Assembly (NCBI GenBank): GCA_963826795.1
Contig: CAWGYT010000015.1
Coordinates: forward strand, 62,001 to 126,000
DNA from: CAWGYT01 sp963826795
GTDB lineage: Bacteria; Planctomycetota; Planctomycetia; Pirellulales; Pirellulaceae
DNA: 64,000 nucleotides
Direction of reading: 5' to 3'
Shown: positions 55,363-64,000 of the stretch, one piece after another
How positions within the stretch are numbered: position 1 is the stretch's first letter
Layout of the letters: each line of letters opens with the position of its first letter
Program-made: the position numbers and the translations under genes
Notes under the pieces: model-generated
The model's input: only the letters and a program-made list of their open reading frames with translations
The model's database searches: none
Told to the model about the DNA's origin: nothing

Positions 55363-55899
55363 TCAGATTCCACGTCCCTCGCTCACCTCGTGCCGCCGTA
55401 AGCGCGCATAGACGTACGCGTCGTGCAGCGTGCCATTGCACCAAACGCGTTCTCGAAGCACGGCTTCTTGTTGAGCGCCACATTTCTCGGCCACGCGCCG
55501 ACTGGGGTCGTTGTGGACCGACATCATGATTTCGATCCGGTGCAATTGCGTCATGCCAAATGCCAACTCGATCAACTGCTCCACGGCGGCCGTAGCCACG
55601 CCCTGTCGGGTCGCCGAAGTACGCACCCAATAGCCCAGGTTCGCCATCCGATTCGGCAGATCAAACCGATTTAATCCACAGCTGCCCAGCAGGCGGCCTT
55701 GCCGATCCTCGATCGCAAAGGTCATCTCGATGTGGCGTTCCCAAGCGTCCGCGCGCGACTCCACCCACTCGCGTGCATCGCGGATCGCGTAGCCGGGATC
55801 GCACCAGGGCATCCAAGGCAGAAGTTCGTCCAGTGACTCTCGCACGGCCTCCCAAAGAGGCTGGGCATCGTCCAGCTGAAACTTGCGAATACGAATCAT
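55363..55899 (-). CDS. GNAT N-acetyltransferase (RimJ/RimL type)
   Basis: A 178-aa cytoplasmic enzyme from ATG 55899. The acetyl-CoA fold is visible: MIRIRKFQLDDAQPLWEAVR, FAIEDRQGRLLGSCGLNRF, then NLGYWVRTSATRQGVATAA, where RQGVAT is the P-loop-like CoA site, and IMMSVHNDPSRRVAEKCGA. This is the RimJ/RimL-type pattern, which acetylates N-termini of ribosomal proteins or small amines. Substrate unknown. It converges with the permease, with a 58-base gap. Confidence 0.9.
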   Translation of the reverse strand: MIRIRKFQLDDAQPLWEAVRESLDELLPWMPWCDPGYAIRDAREWVESRADAWERHIEMTFAIEDRQGRLLGSCGLNRFDLPNRMANLGYWVRTSATRQGVATAAVEQLIELAFGMTQLHRIEIMMSVHNDPSRRVAEKCGAQQEAVLRERVWCNGTLHDAYVYARLRRHEVSEGRGI

Positions 55900-56024
55900 G
55901 GCGCCGAAGGACCGCGTCGGTAATCGAGGGCGAACCCGCCCGCGACCGGATGGCCGCAGGTTGGCTCAACGGAAACCTTTCACTACGATAAACGATCTGG
56001 CAAAGATCAAGAAGGAAAAAGCAC

Positions 56025-57725
56025 GTGACCCTCGCTCCACTCCGAGCCACCTTGGCGGCGATGTTCGGCCTGACGACCCTTCTCGCGATTTCGGTTGTGC
56101 CCCCGTCGAACGGGGCGGACTTCGATCTCATCTTGCGTGGCGGCACGATCTGTGACGGTTCCGGAGGTCCGCCGTATACCGCGGACCTGGCAATCCGCGG
56201 CGACCGAATTGCGGAGATGGGCCAACTCGCAGGGCAAACGGGAGACGTCGAGTTGGACGTCCGCGGACTGGTTGTCGCGCCAGGCTTCATCAACATGCTG
56301 AGCTGGGCCGTCGATTCGCTCATCGAGGACGGGCGATCGGAGAGCGACATTCGACAGGGCGTGACACTCGAGATTTTCGGCGAAGGAGTCTCCTGGGGTC
56401 CGTGGAATCGAGCGATGAAACAATGGAGCCAGAACAACCAAGGGGACATCCGTTACGAGATCGAGTGGTCGAGCCTGCGTGAATACCTGGAATACCTGAC
56501 GCGTCGCGGCGTTTCGCCGAACGTCGCCTCCTTCGTGGGCGCGACCACGGTGCGGATCCACGAATTGGGATTTGAGGACCGCGCGCCGTCGGCGGCGGAG
56601 CTGAAACGGATGCAGCAGCTGGTTCGTGAAGCGATGGAAGACGGCGCCCTGGGCCTCGCATCTTCCTTGATCTACGCGCCCGCATTCTATGCGAAAACCG
56701 CCGAGCTCACGGCCTTGAGCCAGGTCGCGGCGGATTACGATGGGCTCTATATCACGCACATGCGAAGTGAGGGAAACCGGCTGTTGGAAGGCGTGGACGA
56801 AGTGATCCAGATTGCCCGCCAGACCGGTGTCCGGGCCGAGATCTATCATCTGAAGGCCGCAGGCCAGACAAATTGGCACAAGTTGGACGAAGTCATCCAG
56901 AAGATCGAAACGGCGCGCGGCAGCGGGCTTCAACTGACGGCGGACATGTACACCTATACCGCGGCAGCCACCGGACTGGACGCCTCGATGCCGCCCTGGG
57001 TCCAAGAGGGCGGCTACGAGTCGTGGCGTCAACGTCTGCAAGACGCTCGCACTCGGCTGCGCGTGCTGCGGGAAATGCGAACGCCCTCGGCCGATTGGGA
57101 GAACTTGCTGTTGCTGTCGGGTTCACCCGAAAAAGTCCTCTTGATCGGATTCAAGAACGAGCGGTTAAAGCCGCTTACCGGCAAGTCACTGGCCGAAGTC
57201 GCACGCCTTCGCGGTCGATCGCCCGAGGAAACCGCGATGGATTTGGTGATCGAGGACGGCAGTCGCGTCGACACCGTTTACTTCTTGATGTCCGAAGAAA
57301 ATCTGCGCAAGCAGATCCAATTGCCGTGGGTCAGCTTTGGCTCGGACGCCCAATCACTTGCTCCGCGGGGCGTGTTCCTCAAGTCAAATGTTCATCCGCG
57401 AGCCTACGGCACTTTCGCTCGCCTACTGGGCAAATACGTCCGTGACGAACAGGTCATTCCTCTGCCAGAAGCGATTCGCCGCCTGACTTCGCTGCCCGCC
57501 GAGAATCTCAAGCTGGTGGATCGCGGACGGCTAAGGAAGCACTATTTCGCGGACGTCGTCGTCCTTGATCCTGACCAGATAACAGATCACGCGACGTATG
57601 CTCAGCCACATCAATTCTCGACCGGCATCCGGCACGTCTTCGTCAACGGCCAGCAGGTCCTTCGCGAGGGCGATCATACCGGCGCGCTGCCCGGCCGAAT
57701 CATTGACGGCCCGGGGAAACGGTGA
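56025..57725 (+). CDS. Exported amidohydrolase, D-aminoacylase-like, lacking the HxH motif
   Basis: About 566 aa. GTG at 56025 with AAGGAA upstream; it starts a signal peptide (TLAPLRATLAAMFGLTTLLA). The family layout is clear: FDLILRGGTICDGSGGPPYT, DLAIRGDRIAEMGQL, then GLVVAPGFINMLSWAVDSLI. D-aminoacylases have HxHxD at this point (GFIDxHTH); here it is NMLSWA, so two metal ligands are missing. Later conserved parts are present: SLIYAPAFYAKTAELTALS, THMRSEGNRLLEGVDEV, VSFGSDAQSLAPRG, and ADVVVLDPDQITDHATY. The chemistry may be altered, or this branch uses one metal. Substrate unknown. The 3' end faces the 46-bp repeat array. Confidence 0.88.
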   Translation: MTLAPLRATLAAMFGLTTLLAISVVPPSNGADFDLILRGGTICDGSGGPPYTADLAIRGDRIAEMGQLAGQTGDVELDVRGLVVAPGFINMLSWAVDSLIEDGRSESDIRQGVTLEIFGEGVSWGPWNRAMKQWSQNNQGDIRYEIEWSSLREYLEYLTRRGVSPNVASFVGATTVRIHELGFEDRAPSAAELKRMQQLVREAMEDGALGLASSLIYAPAFYAKTAELTALSQVAADYDGLYITHMRSEGNRLLEGVDEVIQIARQTGVRAEIYHLKAAGQTNWHKLDEVIQKIETARGSGLQLTADMYTYTAAATGLDASMPPWVQEGGYESWRQRLQDARTRLRVLREMRTPSADWENLLLLSGSPEKVLLIGFKNERLKPLTGKSLAEVARLRGRSPEETAMDLVIEDGSRVDTVYFLMSEENLRKQIQLPWVSFGSDAQSLAPRGVFLKSNVHPRAYGTFARLLGKYVRDEQVIPLPEAIRRLTSLPAENLKLVDRGRLRKHYFADVVVLDPDQITDHATYAQPHQFSTGIRHVFVNGQQVLREGDHTGALPGRIIDGPGKR

Positions 57726-58122
57726 AAACGCAAAGGCGACACTTGTCTGTCCCTTCTCCCCAACGCGGGAGAAGCTGGCCGAAGGCCGGATGCGAGAGAC
57801 GTTGCCGCTGGCAGTCATCCAACCCTCACCCGCCCGGCTCCCGCCAGCGGGAACCGGGCGACCTCTCCCGGCCTCGGGAGAGGTGACACTTTCCTGTCCC
57901 GTCTCCCCAACGCGGGACAAGCTGGCCGGTGACACTTTCCTGTCCCTTCCCCCCAACGCGGGAGAAGGTGGCCGGTGACACTTTCCTGTCCCTTCCCCCC
58001 AACGCGAAAGAAGCTGGCCGATGACACTTTTCTGTCCCTTCTCCCCAACGCGGGAGAAGGTGGCCGAAGGCCGGATGAGGGGGCACCGCACGCCAGCGAT
58101 CTTCGTCCAGTCAAGTTACTCG
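57726..58122. repeat. Hairpin-repeat array, 46-bp units, between convergent genes
   Basis: Four 46-bp units beginning at 57882, 57928, 57974 and 58020 (GGTGACACTTTCCTGTCCCT, then a CTCCCCAACGCGGGA-type hairpin and AAGGTGGCC). The flanks are CTTCTCCCCAACGCGGGAGA and GGCCGAAGGCCGGATG. The parts correspond, on the opposite strand, to those of the array at 47121-47827, with the same CTCTCCC..GGGAGAG insert. As there, the array lies between convergent genes. No gene. Confidence 0.85.
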
Positions 58123-60387
58123 CTACTTGATGAACAACATCTCCTGATAGGTCGGCAACGGCCAGAGGTCGTCGGCCACGATGCCTTCCAGCGCATCAGC
58201 ATGCTCACGCACGGCCAGCATCGCGGGCAGGACATGGTCACAATAAGACCGCGACTTCTCGAGCTCGTCCTCGATTTCGCCACCATTGCTCAAGACGCGT
58301 TCCAGGTCGCGAATGCTGTCCTGAAGCAGTTTGACCAATTCGGTCACCGTATCAAGCGTATCGGTGTCGAAGTCGTAGCCAACTAGCTTCAGATTGGCAC
58401 AGGTCGACGCCAGCTCGTTTTGGTAACGAATCGCGGCGGGAAAGATTAGTGTCCGAGCCATCTCGAGGGTCAATTTTGCTTCGACGCTGATCGTCTTGCA
58501 GTACTGTTCCAGATACGTATCGAGCCGGCTGTGCAGCTCTCTTTCGGACAGCACGCTGTACTTGGTAAACAGCTCAACAATCGCCGGCTGCATGAGGTAC
58601 GGCAGCGAGTCGGCCGTCGTCTTGAGATTCAGCAGTCCCCGCCGGGCAGCTTCCGCGTGCCACTCTTCCGAGTAGCCATCGCCGTTGAAGATGATTGGCT
58701 CGCACTCGGTAATGATTTCGGTCAGTAACTTCTGAATGGCCTGGTTCAAGCCCTTCGGGTCCTTGGCAACGGCAGCTTCCAGGTAGGACGCACAGAAGTC
58801 GAGCGACTCTGCGACGATCGTATTCATCGCAACCAACGGACCCGCGATCGACTGATTGGCCCCCACCGCACGAAACTCGAAGCGGTTGCCCGTGAAGGCG
58901 AAGGGGCTGGTTCGATTGCGGTCGCCCGCGTCCTTTGGCAGGGGAGGCAGCACATCGACTCCGACGGTCAACGTCCCTTTCTCGAGCGACGAGCGAGCGC
59001 CTCCCGCCTTGATCTGCTTGAAGACATCCGTCAGCTGGTCGCCGAGGAAGATCGAGATGATCGCCGGGGGTGCCTCGTTCGCTCCGAGTCGATGATCGTT
59101 GCCCGCCGACGCGACGACGGCCCGCAACAGGCCCTGGTACTTGTACACGGAACGGATCACGGCAGCGCAGAAAACGAGGAATTGAGCGTTTTCGTGCGGC
59201 GTCTCGCCCGGATCCAACAGGTTGCCCTGCGTCGAACTGCCCATCGAAAAGTTCACGTGCTTACCGGATCCGTTGACTCCGGCGAATGGTTTTTCGTGAG
59301 TCAGACACGCCATGCCGTACTTCTCAGCGACCCGACGCAGCGTGATCATCGTCAATTGCTGATGATCCGTGGCCAAGTTGGCCGATTCAAAAACTGGCGC
59401 GATCTCGTATTGCCCAGGTGCCACCTCGTTATGTCGCGTCTTGACGGGAATGCCGAGCTTGAACAGCTCACGCTCGGTCTCCAGCATGAACGCCAGGACC
59501 CGCTCGGGAATCGCCCCGAAGTAATGATCGTCAAACTCTTGACCTTTGGGCGGCTTGGCCCCAAACAGACTTCGTCCGGCCGTGAACAAGTCGGGCCGAG
59601 CGAAGTAGAAGTGCCGGTCCACCAGAAAATACTCTTGCTCAGGGCCGGCCGTCGACGAGACAAACGCGCCGTCCGTGTGACCAAACAGTTTCAGAATCCG
59701 CTGCGCATGCTGATTGAGCGCCTGCATCGAGCGGAGCACGGGCGTTTTCTTGTCGAGCGCCTCGCCGGTCCAGGAGACGAATGCCGTGGGAATACACAGC
59801 GTGGTTCCGTTGGGATTTTCCAGGATGTAAGCCGGACTGGTCACGTCCCAAATGGTGTAACCGCGGGCCTCGAACGTCTGGCGAATTCCGCCCGTCGGGA
59901 AGCTCGATCCGTCCGGCTCACCTTGAATCAGCTGCTGCCCGCTAAATTCCGCCAACGCACCCCCTTCCCCGTCGGGCGAGAGAAAACTGTCATGTTTTTC
60001 GGCGGTCGCCCCGGTTAGTGGGAAAAACACGTGCGCGTAGTGCGTCGCCCCTTTTTCGATCGCCCAATCCTTCATCGCCGAGGCGACGACATCGGCGATC
60101 GAGGGATCAAGCTTCTTCCCGGCCTCAATCGTCTTGATCACGGATTTGAAAATCGCCTTCGGCAGCCGTTCCTTCATGACGGACTTGCTAAACACGTTGG
60201 CGCCGAATAGCTGCTGTGCAGACCCCTTCGCAAAACTCAGGGGCGGAGACAAGGGATGGTAGTTTGTGACTGCCGCAATCGCCGCCGTTCTCGCCGTGGT
60301 CACAGGAAGTACCTTGGACGACCCTGCGGCCGCCGCTCCACCCTTCCCATTGACCCCCGCCTCGGACTTACTCAGAACCGTGCTCAC
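58123..60387 (-). CDS. glnN: Type III glutamine synthetase (GlnN)
   Basis: A 754-aa enzyme that makes glutamine from glutamate, ATP and ammonium. I chose the GTG at 60387 (AAGGGGAAAACAAG upstream); the longer open frame to 60513 adds a low-quality leader. Type III features: the long N-terminal domain (YHPLSPPLSFAKGSAQQLFG; AMKDWAIEKGATHYAHVFF), AGPEQEYFLVDRHFYFARPD, RHNEVAPGQYEIAPVFES, then THEKPFAGVNGSGKHVNFSM, ANEAPPAIISIFLGDQLT, and NRTSPFAFTGNRFEFRAVG. Length (700-760 aa) matches type III and differs from type I/II. It is transcribed alone; the promoter and any regulator sites should lie in the 466 bases upstream. Confidence 0.96.
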   Translation of the reverse strand: MSTVLSKSEAGVNGKGGAAAAGSSKVLPVTTARTAAIAAVTNYHPLSPPLSFAKGSAQQLFGANVFSKSVMKERLPKAIFKSVIKTIEAGKKLDPSIADVVASAMKDWAIEKGATHYAHVFFPLTGATAEKHDSFLSPDGEGGALAEFSGQQLIQGEPDGSSFPTGGIRQTFEARGYTIWDVTSPAYILENPNGTTLCIPTAFVSWTGEALDKKTPVLRSMQALNQHAQRILKLFGHTDGAFVSSTAGPEQEYFLVDRHFYFARPDLFTAGRSLFGAKPPKGQEFDDHYFGAIPERVLAFMLETERELFKLGIPVKTRHNEVAPGQYEIAPVFESANLATDHQQLTMITLRRVAEKYGMACLTHEKPFAGVNGSGKHVNFSMGSSTQGNLLDPGETPHENAQFLVFCAAVIRSVYKYQGLLRAVVASAGNDHRLGANEAPPAIISIFLGDQLTDVFKQIKAGGARSSLEKGTLTVGVDVLPPLPKDAGDRNRTSPFAFTGNRFEFRAVGANQSIAGPLVAMNTIVAESLDFCASYLEAAVAKDPKGLNQAIQKLLTEIITECEPIIFNGDGYSEEWHAEAARRGLLNLKTTADSLPYLMQPAIVELFTKYSVLSERELHSRLDTYLEQYCKTISVEAKLTLEMARTLIFPAAIRYQNELASTCANLKLVGYDFDTDTLDTVTELVKLLQDSIRDLERVLSNGGEIEDELEKSRSYCDHVLPAMLAVREHADALEGIVADDLWPLPTYQEMLFIK

Positions 60388-60853
60388 CTTGTTTTCCCCT
60401 TGTTGAAATCGTCTTGGCCGTCCGCGGACAGCGACTGGATCCTGCGCTCTCCCTGCAGCTACGTTCCGCGATCCCTCGCCAGTGGGTCTCCGGGAGCATT
60501 TTCTGTACCGCAAGTCAAGATTCAGACCGATTTACGTCCTGGGGCGACAATCCCCCCCGGTAAACGACGGGGACCGCGTGCCGCGGCACGCGGCAATGCC
60601 TAGGGATCAGGCAGCGGATGCAATCGATTAGCGCGGCGGGGCGAACTTTGTCCTGGCGCGGGGCGTGTGCCGGCGGGTCGGCTGGGGCGTGGCGGCAAGC
60701 GGCGTGGCGGCCGCGGGGGCTTTCCAGCGGCGGGGGAGGATCCGCTAGAATGCCGCCTTGAGTCCTCGGGCGGCCGCATCGCCGACCACGACATGGACGG
60801 CTCGAGACGTCTCCCCGACTGGTCATTAGGCCCCCTTTTCAGCCCATCGTGTC
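60388..60853. promoter_or_regulatory. Divergent intergenic region between glnN and trkH
   Basis: Must carry the promoter of glnN (minus) and of the potassium transporter pair (plus). It is very GC-rich with GGCGG-type runs (60640-60740). I could not identify an NtrC-like site, sigma-54 site or riboswitch with confidence. Confidence 0.35.
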
Positions 60854-62230
60854 ATGCCTCAAATCACTGGTTCGGTTGTCAAGTACCCTGCTCGAGCGTC
60901 CTTCAGCTGGTACATCACCCTCATCCTGCTGGGCGCCTTGCTGCTCGGACATCCGGCGTGCGCACGTTCCGAAGCGCGCCCTCTGTCGTGGCTCGACGCC
61001 TTGTTCACTGCGACGAGTGCGGCTTGTGTCACCGGGTTGTCAGTTCGCTCGACCGAGCACGACTTTTCGCTGGTGGGCCAGGTTGTCATCCTGGTGCTCA
61101 TTCAGTTGGGCGGGATCGGCATCATGACGGTCACGACGTATCTGATGTTCAGTCTGGGGCGACGCCAGGGGCTGCGTGCGCGGGCCGTGATCTCCGAGAC
61201 GCTGGGGGCAAACGGTGAAACCGACCTGTACTGGATCTTGTCGCACGTCATTTGGCTGACGGTAATTACCGAAGGGCTTGGCTTTGTCTTGCTTGCGTCC
61301 CAGAATCTCATGTATGAACCGTGGCCCGAGGCGTTGTGGCAAGCCCTGTTCCATTCGATTTCCGCCTATTGCAACGCCGGATTCGCATTGCACGACGACA
61401 GTTTGGTACGCTATCAGACGAATTGGCTGGTCAACCTGACGATCAGCGCGCTGATCATTCTGGGCGGAATCGGCTTTCCGGTCATTCTGGATTTTCGCCG
61501 TCGGCGTCGAGGCGGCTGGACGGAGCGTTGGCATGGCCTCCATTTGCATTCCAAGCTGATGCTAATCGGCACCGCCCTGCTGCTCACGCTTGGAACGCTC
61601 GCCTTCTTGATTCTCGAGTGGGACGACACCCTCGCGGGGCGATCGATCGGCGACCGCATCCTGATCGCGTTCTTTCATTCGGTGTCCTGCCGGACCGCGG
61701 GTTTCAACACGGTGGATCTCGCGAAATTGACGAATGCAACGCTCTTCATCAGCATTTTGTTGATGGCCATCGGCGCAGGCCCCTGTTCGACGGGCGGTGG
61801 CTTCAAAGTCTCAACCATCATGGTCCTGCTGCACCAGGCGTGGTCAACCTTTCACGGGCACTCGCAGTTGAACGCCTTTGGGCGAACCATTCCCCGCCGC
61901 TCCGTCGATCGCGCCACCGCGACAGCCATGCTATTTACCGTGATTGCGGCCTTGGCCTTGACCATCGTCCTGGCGGTCGAGCAATCGGATCAGCCGCACG
62001 GCGAGAGCGAAGGCGAGTTCCTGGAAGCCCTCTTTGAAGTTGTCTCGGCACTCGGAACGGTCGGCCTGAGCACGGGACTGACCGGCGCGCTCTCATCGGC
62101 GGGACGCGGCGTATTGATACTCCTGATGTTCCTCGGCCGACTGGGTCCCATCTCGGTATTCGTGGCCCTCTCACGTAGCGAAACCAAGAAACCGCTCGTC
62201 CATCCCGACGAAGAACCCATGATTGGATAA
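60854..62230 (+). CDS. TrkH/KtrB-type potassium transporter
   Basis: A 458-aa integral membrane protein. Four P-loop-like repeats of the TrkH/KtrB family are visible: LFTATSAACVTGLSVRSTEH, HSISAYCNAGFALHDDS, FFHSVSCRTAGFNTVDLAKL, and LFEVVSALGTVGLSTGLTG, with TGLS, NAGF, TAGFNT and TVGLS as the selectivity filter. IGAGPCSTGGGFKVSTI is the GxSTGGxK-type family segment, with Phe between the Gly residues and the Lys. The gene is followed 9 bases later by the regulatory subunit, so they form an operon. It takes up K+, with Na+ or H+ coupling not decided by sequence. Confidence 0.94.
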   Translation: MPQITGSVVKYPARASFSWYITLILLGALLLGHPACARSEARPLSWLDALFTATSAACVTGLSVRSTEHDFSLVGQVVILVLIQLGGIGIMTVTTYLMFSLGRRQGLRARAVISETLGANGETDLYWILSHVIWLTVITEGLGFVLLASQNLMYEPWPEALWQALFHSISAYCNAGFALHDDSLVRYQTNWLVNLTISALIILGGIGFPVILDFRRRRRGGWTERWHGLHLHSKLMLIGTALLLTLGTLAFLILEWDDTLAGRSIGDRILIAFFHSVSCRTAGFNTVDLAKLTNATLFISILLMAIGAGPCSTGGGFKVSTIMVLLHQAWSTFHGHSQLNAFGRTIPRRSVDRATATAMLFTVIAALALTIVLAVEQSDQPHGESEGEFLEALFEVVSALGTVGLSTGLTGALSSAGRGVLILLMFLGRLGPISVFVALSRSETKKPLVHPDEEPMIG

Positions 62231-62803
62231 GGATCAGGTATGGCCCCCCCCAAGAATTTTGTTGCGATCGGCCTCGGCTCCTTCGGAACCGCTCTGGTCA
62301 AGCGACTTTTCGAAAACGGCTGTCGTGTCACGGGAATCGATCGGTCACGAGAATCTGTCGAGGACCTGAAGGAGGTGCTCTACGAGGCGGTGATTGGAGA
62401 CGCGACCGAGCGAGAAACATTGGAAAATCTTCCGCTCAAAGATGCCAACGCCGTGTTCATCAGCATGGGCGAAGACATCACCCACTCGCTGCTGGCCACC
62501 TTGCACGTCAAAGAATTGGGTGCCCGCCAAATCATCGTCAAAGGCGTCACGGCGGAGCATGGTCGACTACTCAAGAGTTTGGGCGTTGACCGAGTCATTT
62601 TCCCGGAGATCGAAATCGCCCAAACGCTGGCGGATCGAATGACCTGGACGAACGTCGTTGATTTCCTGGCGATCGATCCGGACTACAGTTTTTTGGAGTA
62701 CGCGACCCCTGACTCCTTCGCCGGAAAGACGTTGCAAGAACTCAACATTCGTCAGCGATATGGCGTCTGGATTATCGGCGTCAAGGACGCCTTGAGCGGA
62801 GAT

Positions 62804-64000
<1,197 letters not shown>

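Noticed and set aside
59092..60018. 308-aa plus-strand frame over glnN
   Set aside because: Shadow of a very well conserved enzyme.

Overview
This window looks like chromosomal DNA from a planctomycete, most likely of the Pirellulales/Blastopirellula type. The evidence is a GC-rich sequence with many planctomycete signature families: paired DUF1501 and DUF1549/DUF1553 planctomycete-cytochrome proteins, LEPR-XLL-type N-terminal motifs (LEPRKLL, LETRCVL, LEARAML), PEP-CTERM anchors, dockerin-like Ca-binding repeats, and a Cys-rich VPV/YTV-like surface protein. No rRNA, tRNA, CRISPR array or intact transposase was seen.

Layout. 1-10.8 kb: surface proteins (Cys-rich repeat protein, giant FG-GAP/SdrD-like protein, outer-membrane-like protein) and a TPR-glycosyltransferase-like protein. 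10.9-15.8 kb: a small type VI secretion island (PAAR, fused TssB-TssC-like sheath protein, FHA-DUF4123-like fusion, Cys-cluster protein). 15.9-18.1 kb: a Tm-1-like/UPF0261 gene followed by a PEP-hydrolase-family TIM barrel gene. 18.2-23.4 kb: gene debris, then a DUF1501 + PSCyt/PSD operon. 23.7-31.9 kb: CotH/lamin-tail giant protein and a LamG/PEP-CTERM protein. 32.2-37.6 kb: operon of thioredoxin-fold-like exported protein, second DUF1549/DUF1553 cytochrome, second DUF1501 protein, WD40 protein. 37.8-43.5 kb: a heavy-metal-associated lipoprotein with an in-frame TGA, phasin-like protein, CdsA and CDP-alcohol transferase, VTT membrane protein, metallophosphoesterase, TerB-like protein. 43.9-47.1 kb: two thioredoxin-type exported proteins. 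47.8-57.7 kb: M42-like peptidase, lamin-tail/dockerin protein, PEP-CTERM protein, AI-2E-type permease, GNAT acetyltransferase, amidohydrolase. 58.1-64 kb: type III glutamine synthetase, TrkH/TrkA potassium uptake pair, and a partial phosphoesterase.

The most interesting locus is 37821-38207 (minus strand). A short lipoprotein frame stops at TGA exactly where the first Cys of an HMA-type MxCxxC metal site should be, the frame continues through the rest of an HMA fold, and a hairpin with a GGUC apex starts 12 nt after the TGA (apex at +18 to +21). This fits a selenocysteine-containing metal-binding lipoprotein with a bacterial SECIS.

Two caveats. At least five otherwise good genes carry one single-base frameshift each, so indel errors in the assembly, or real decay, must be kept in mind. 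Two hairpin-repeat arrays (39-bp and 46-bp units), a 132-bp MITE-like element and an 85-bp inverted repeat lie between genes and are not explained by coding content.
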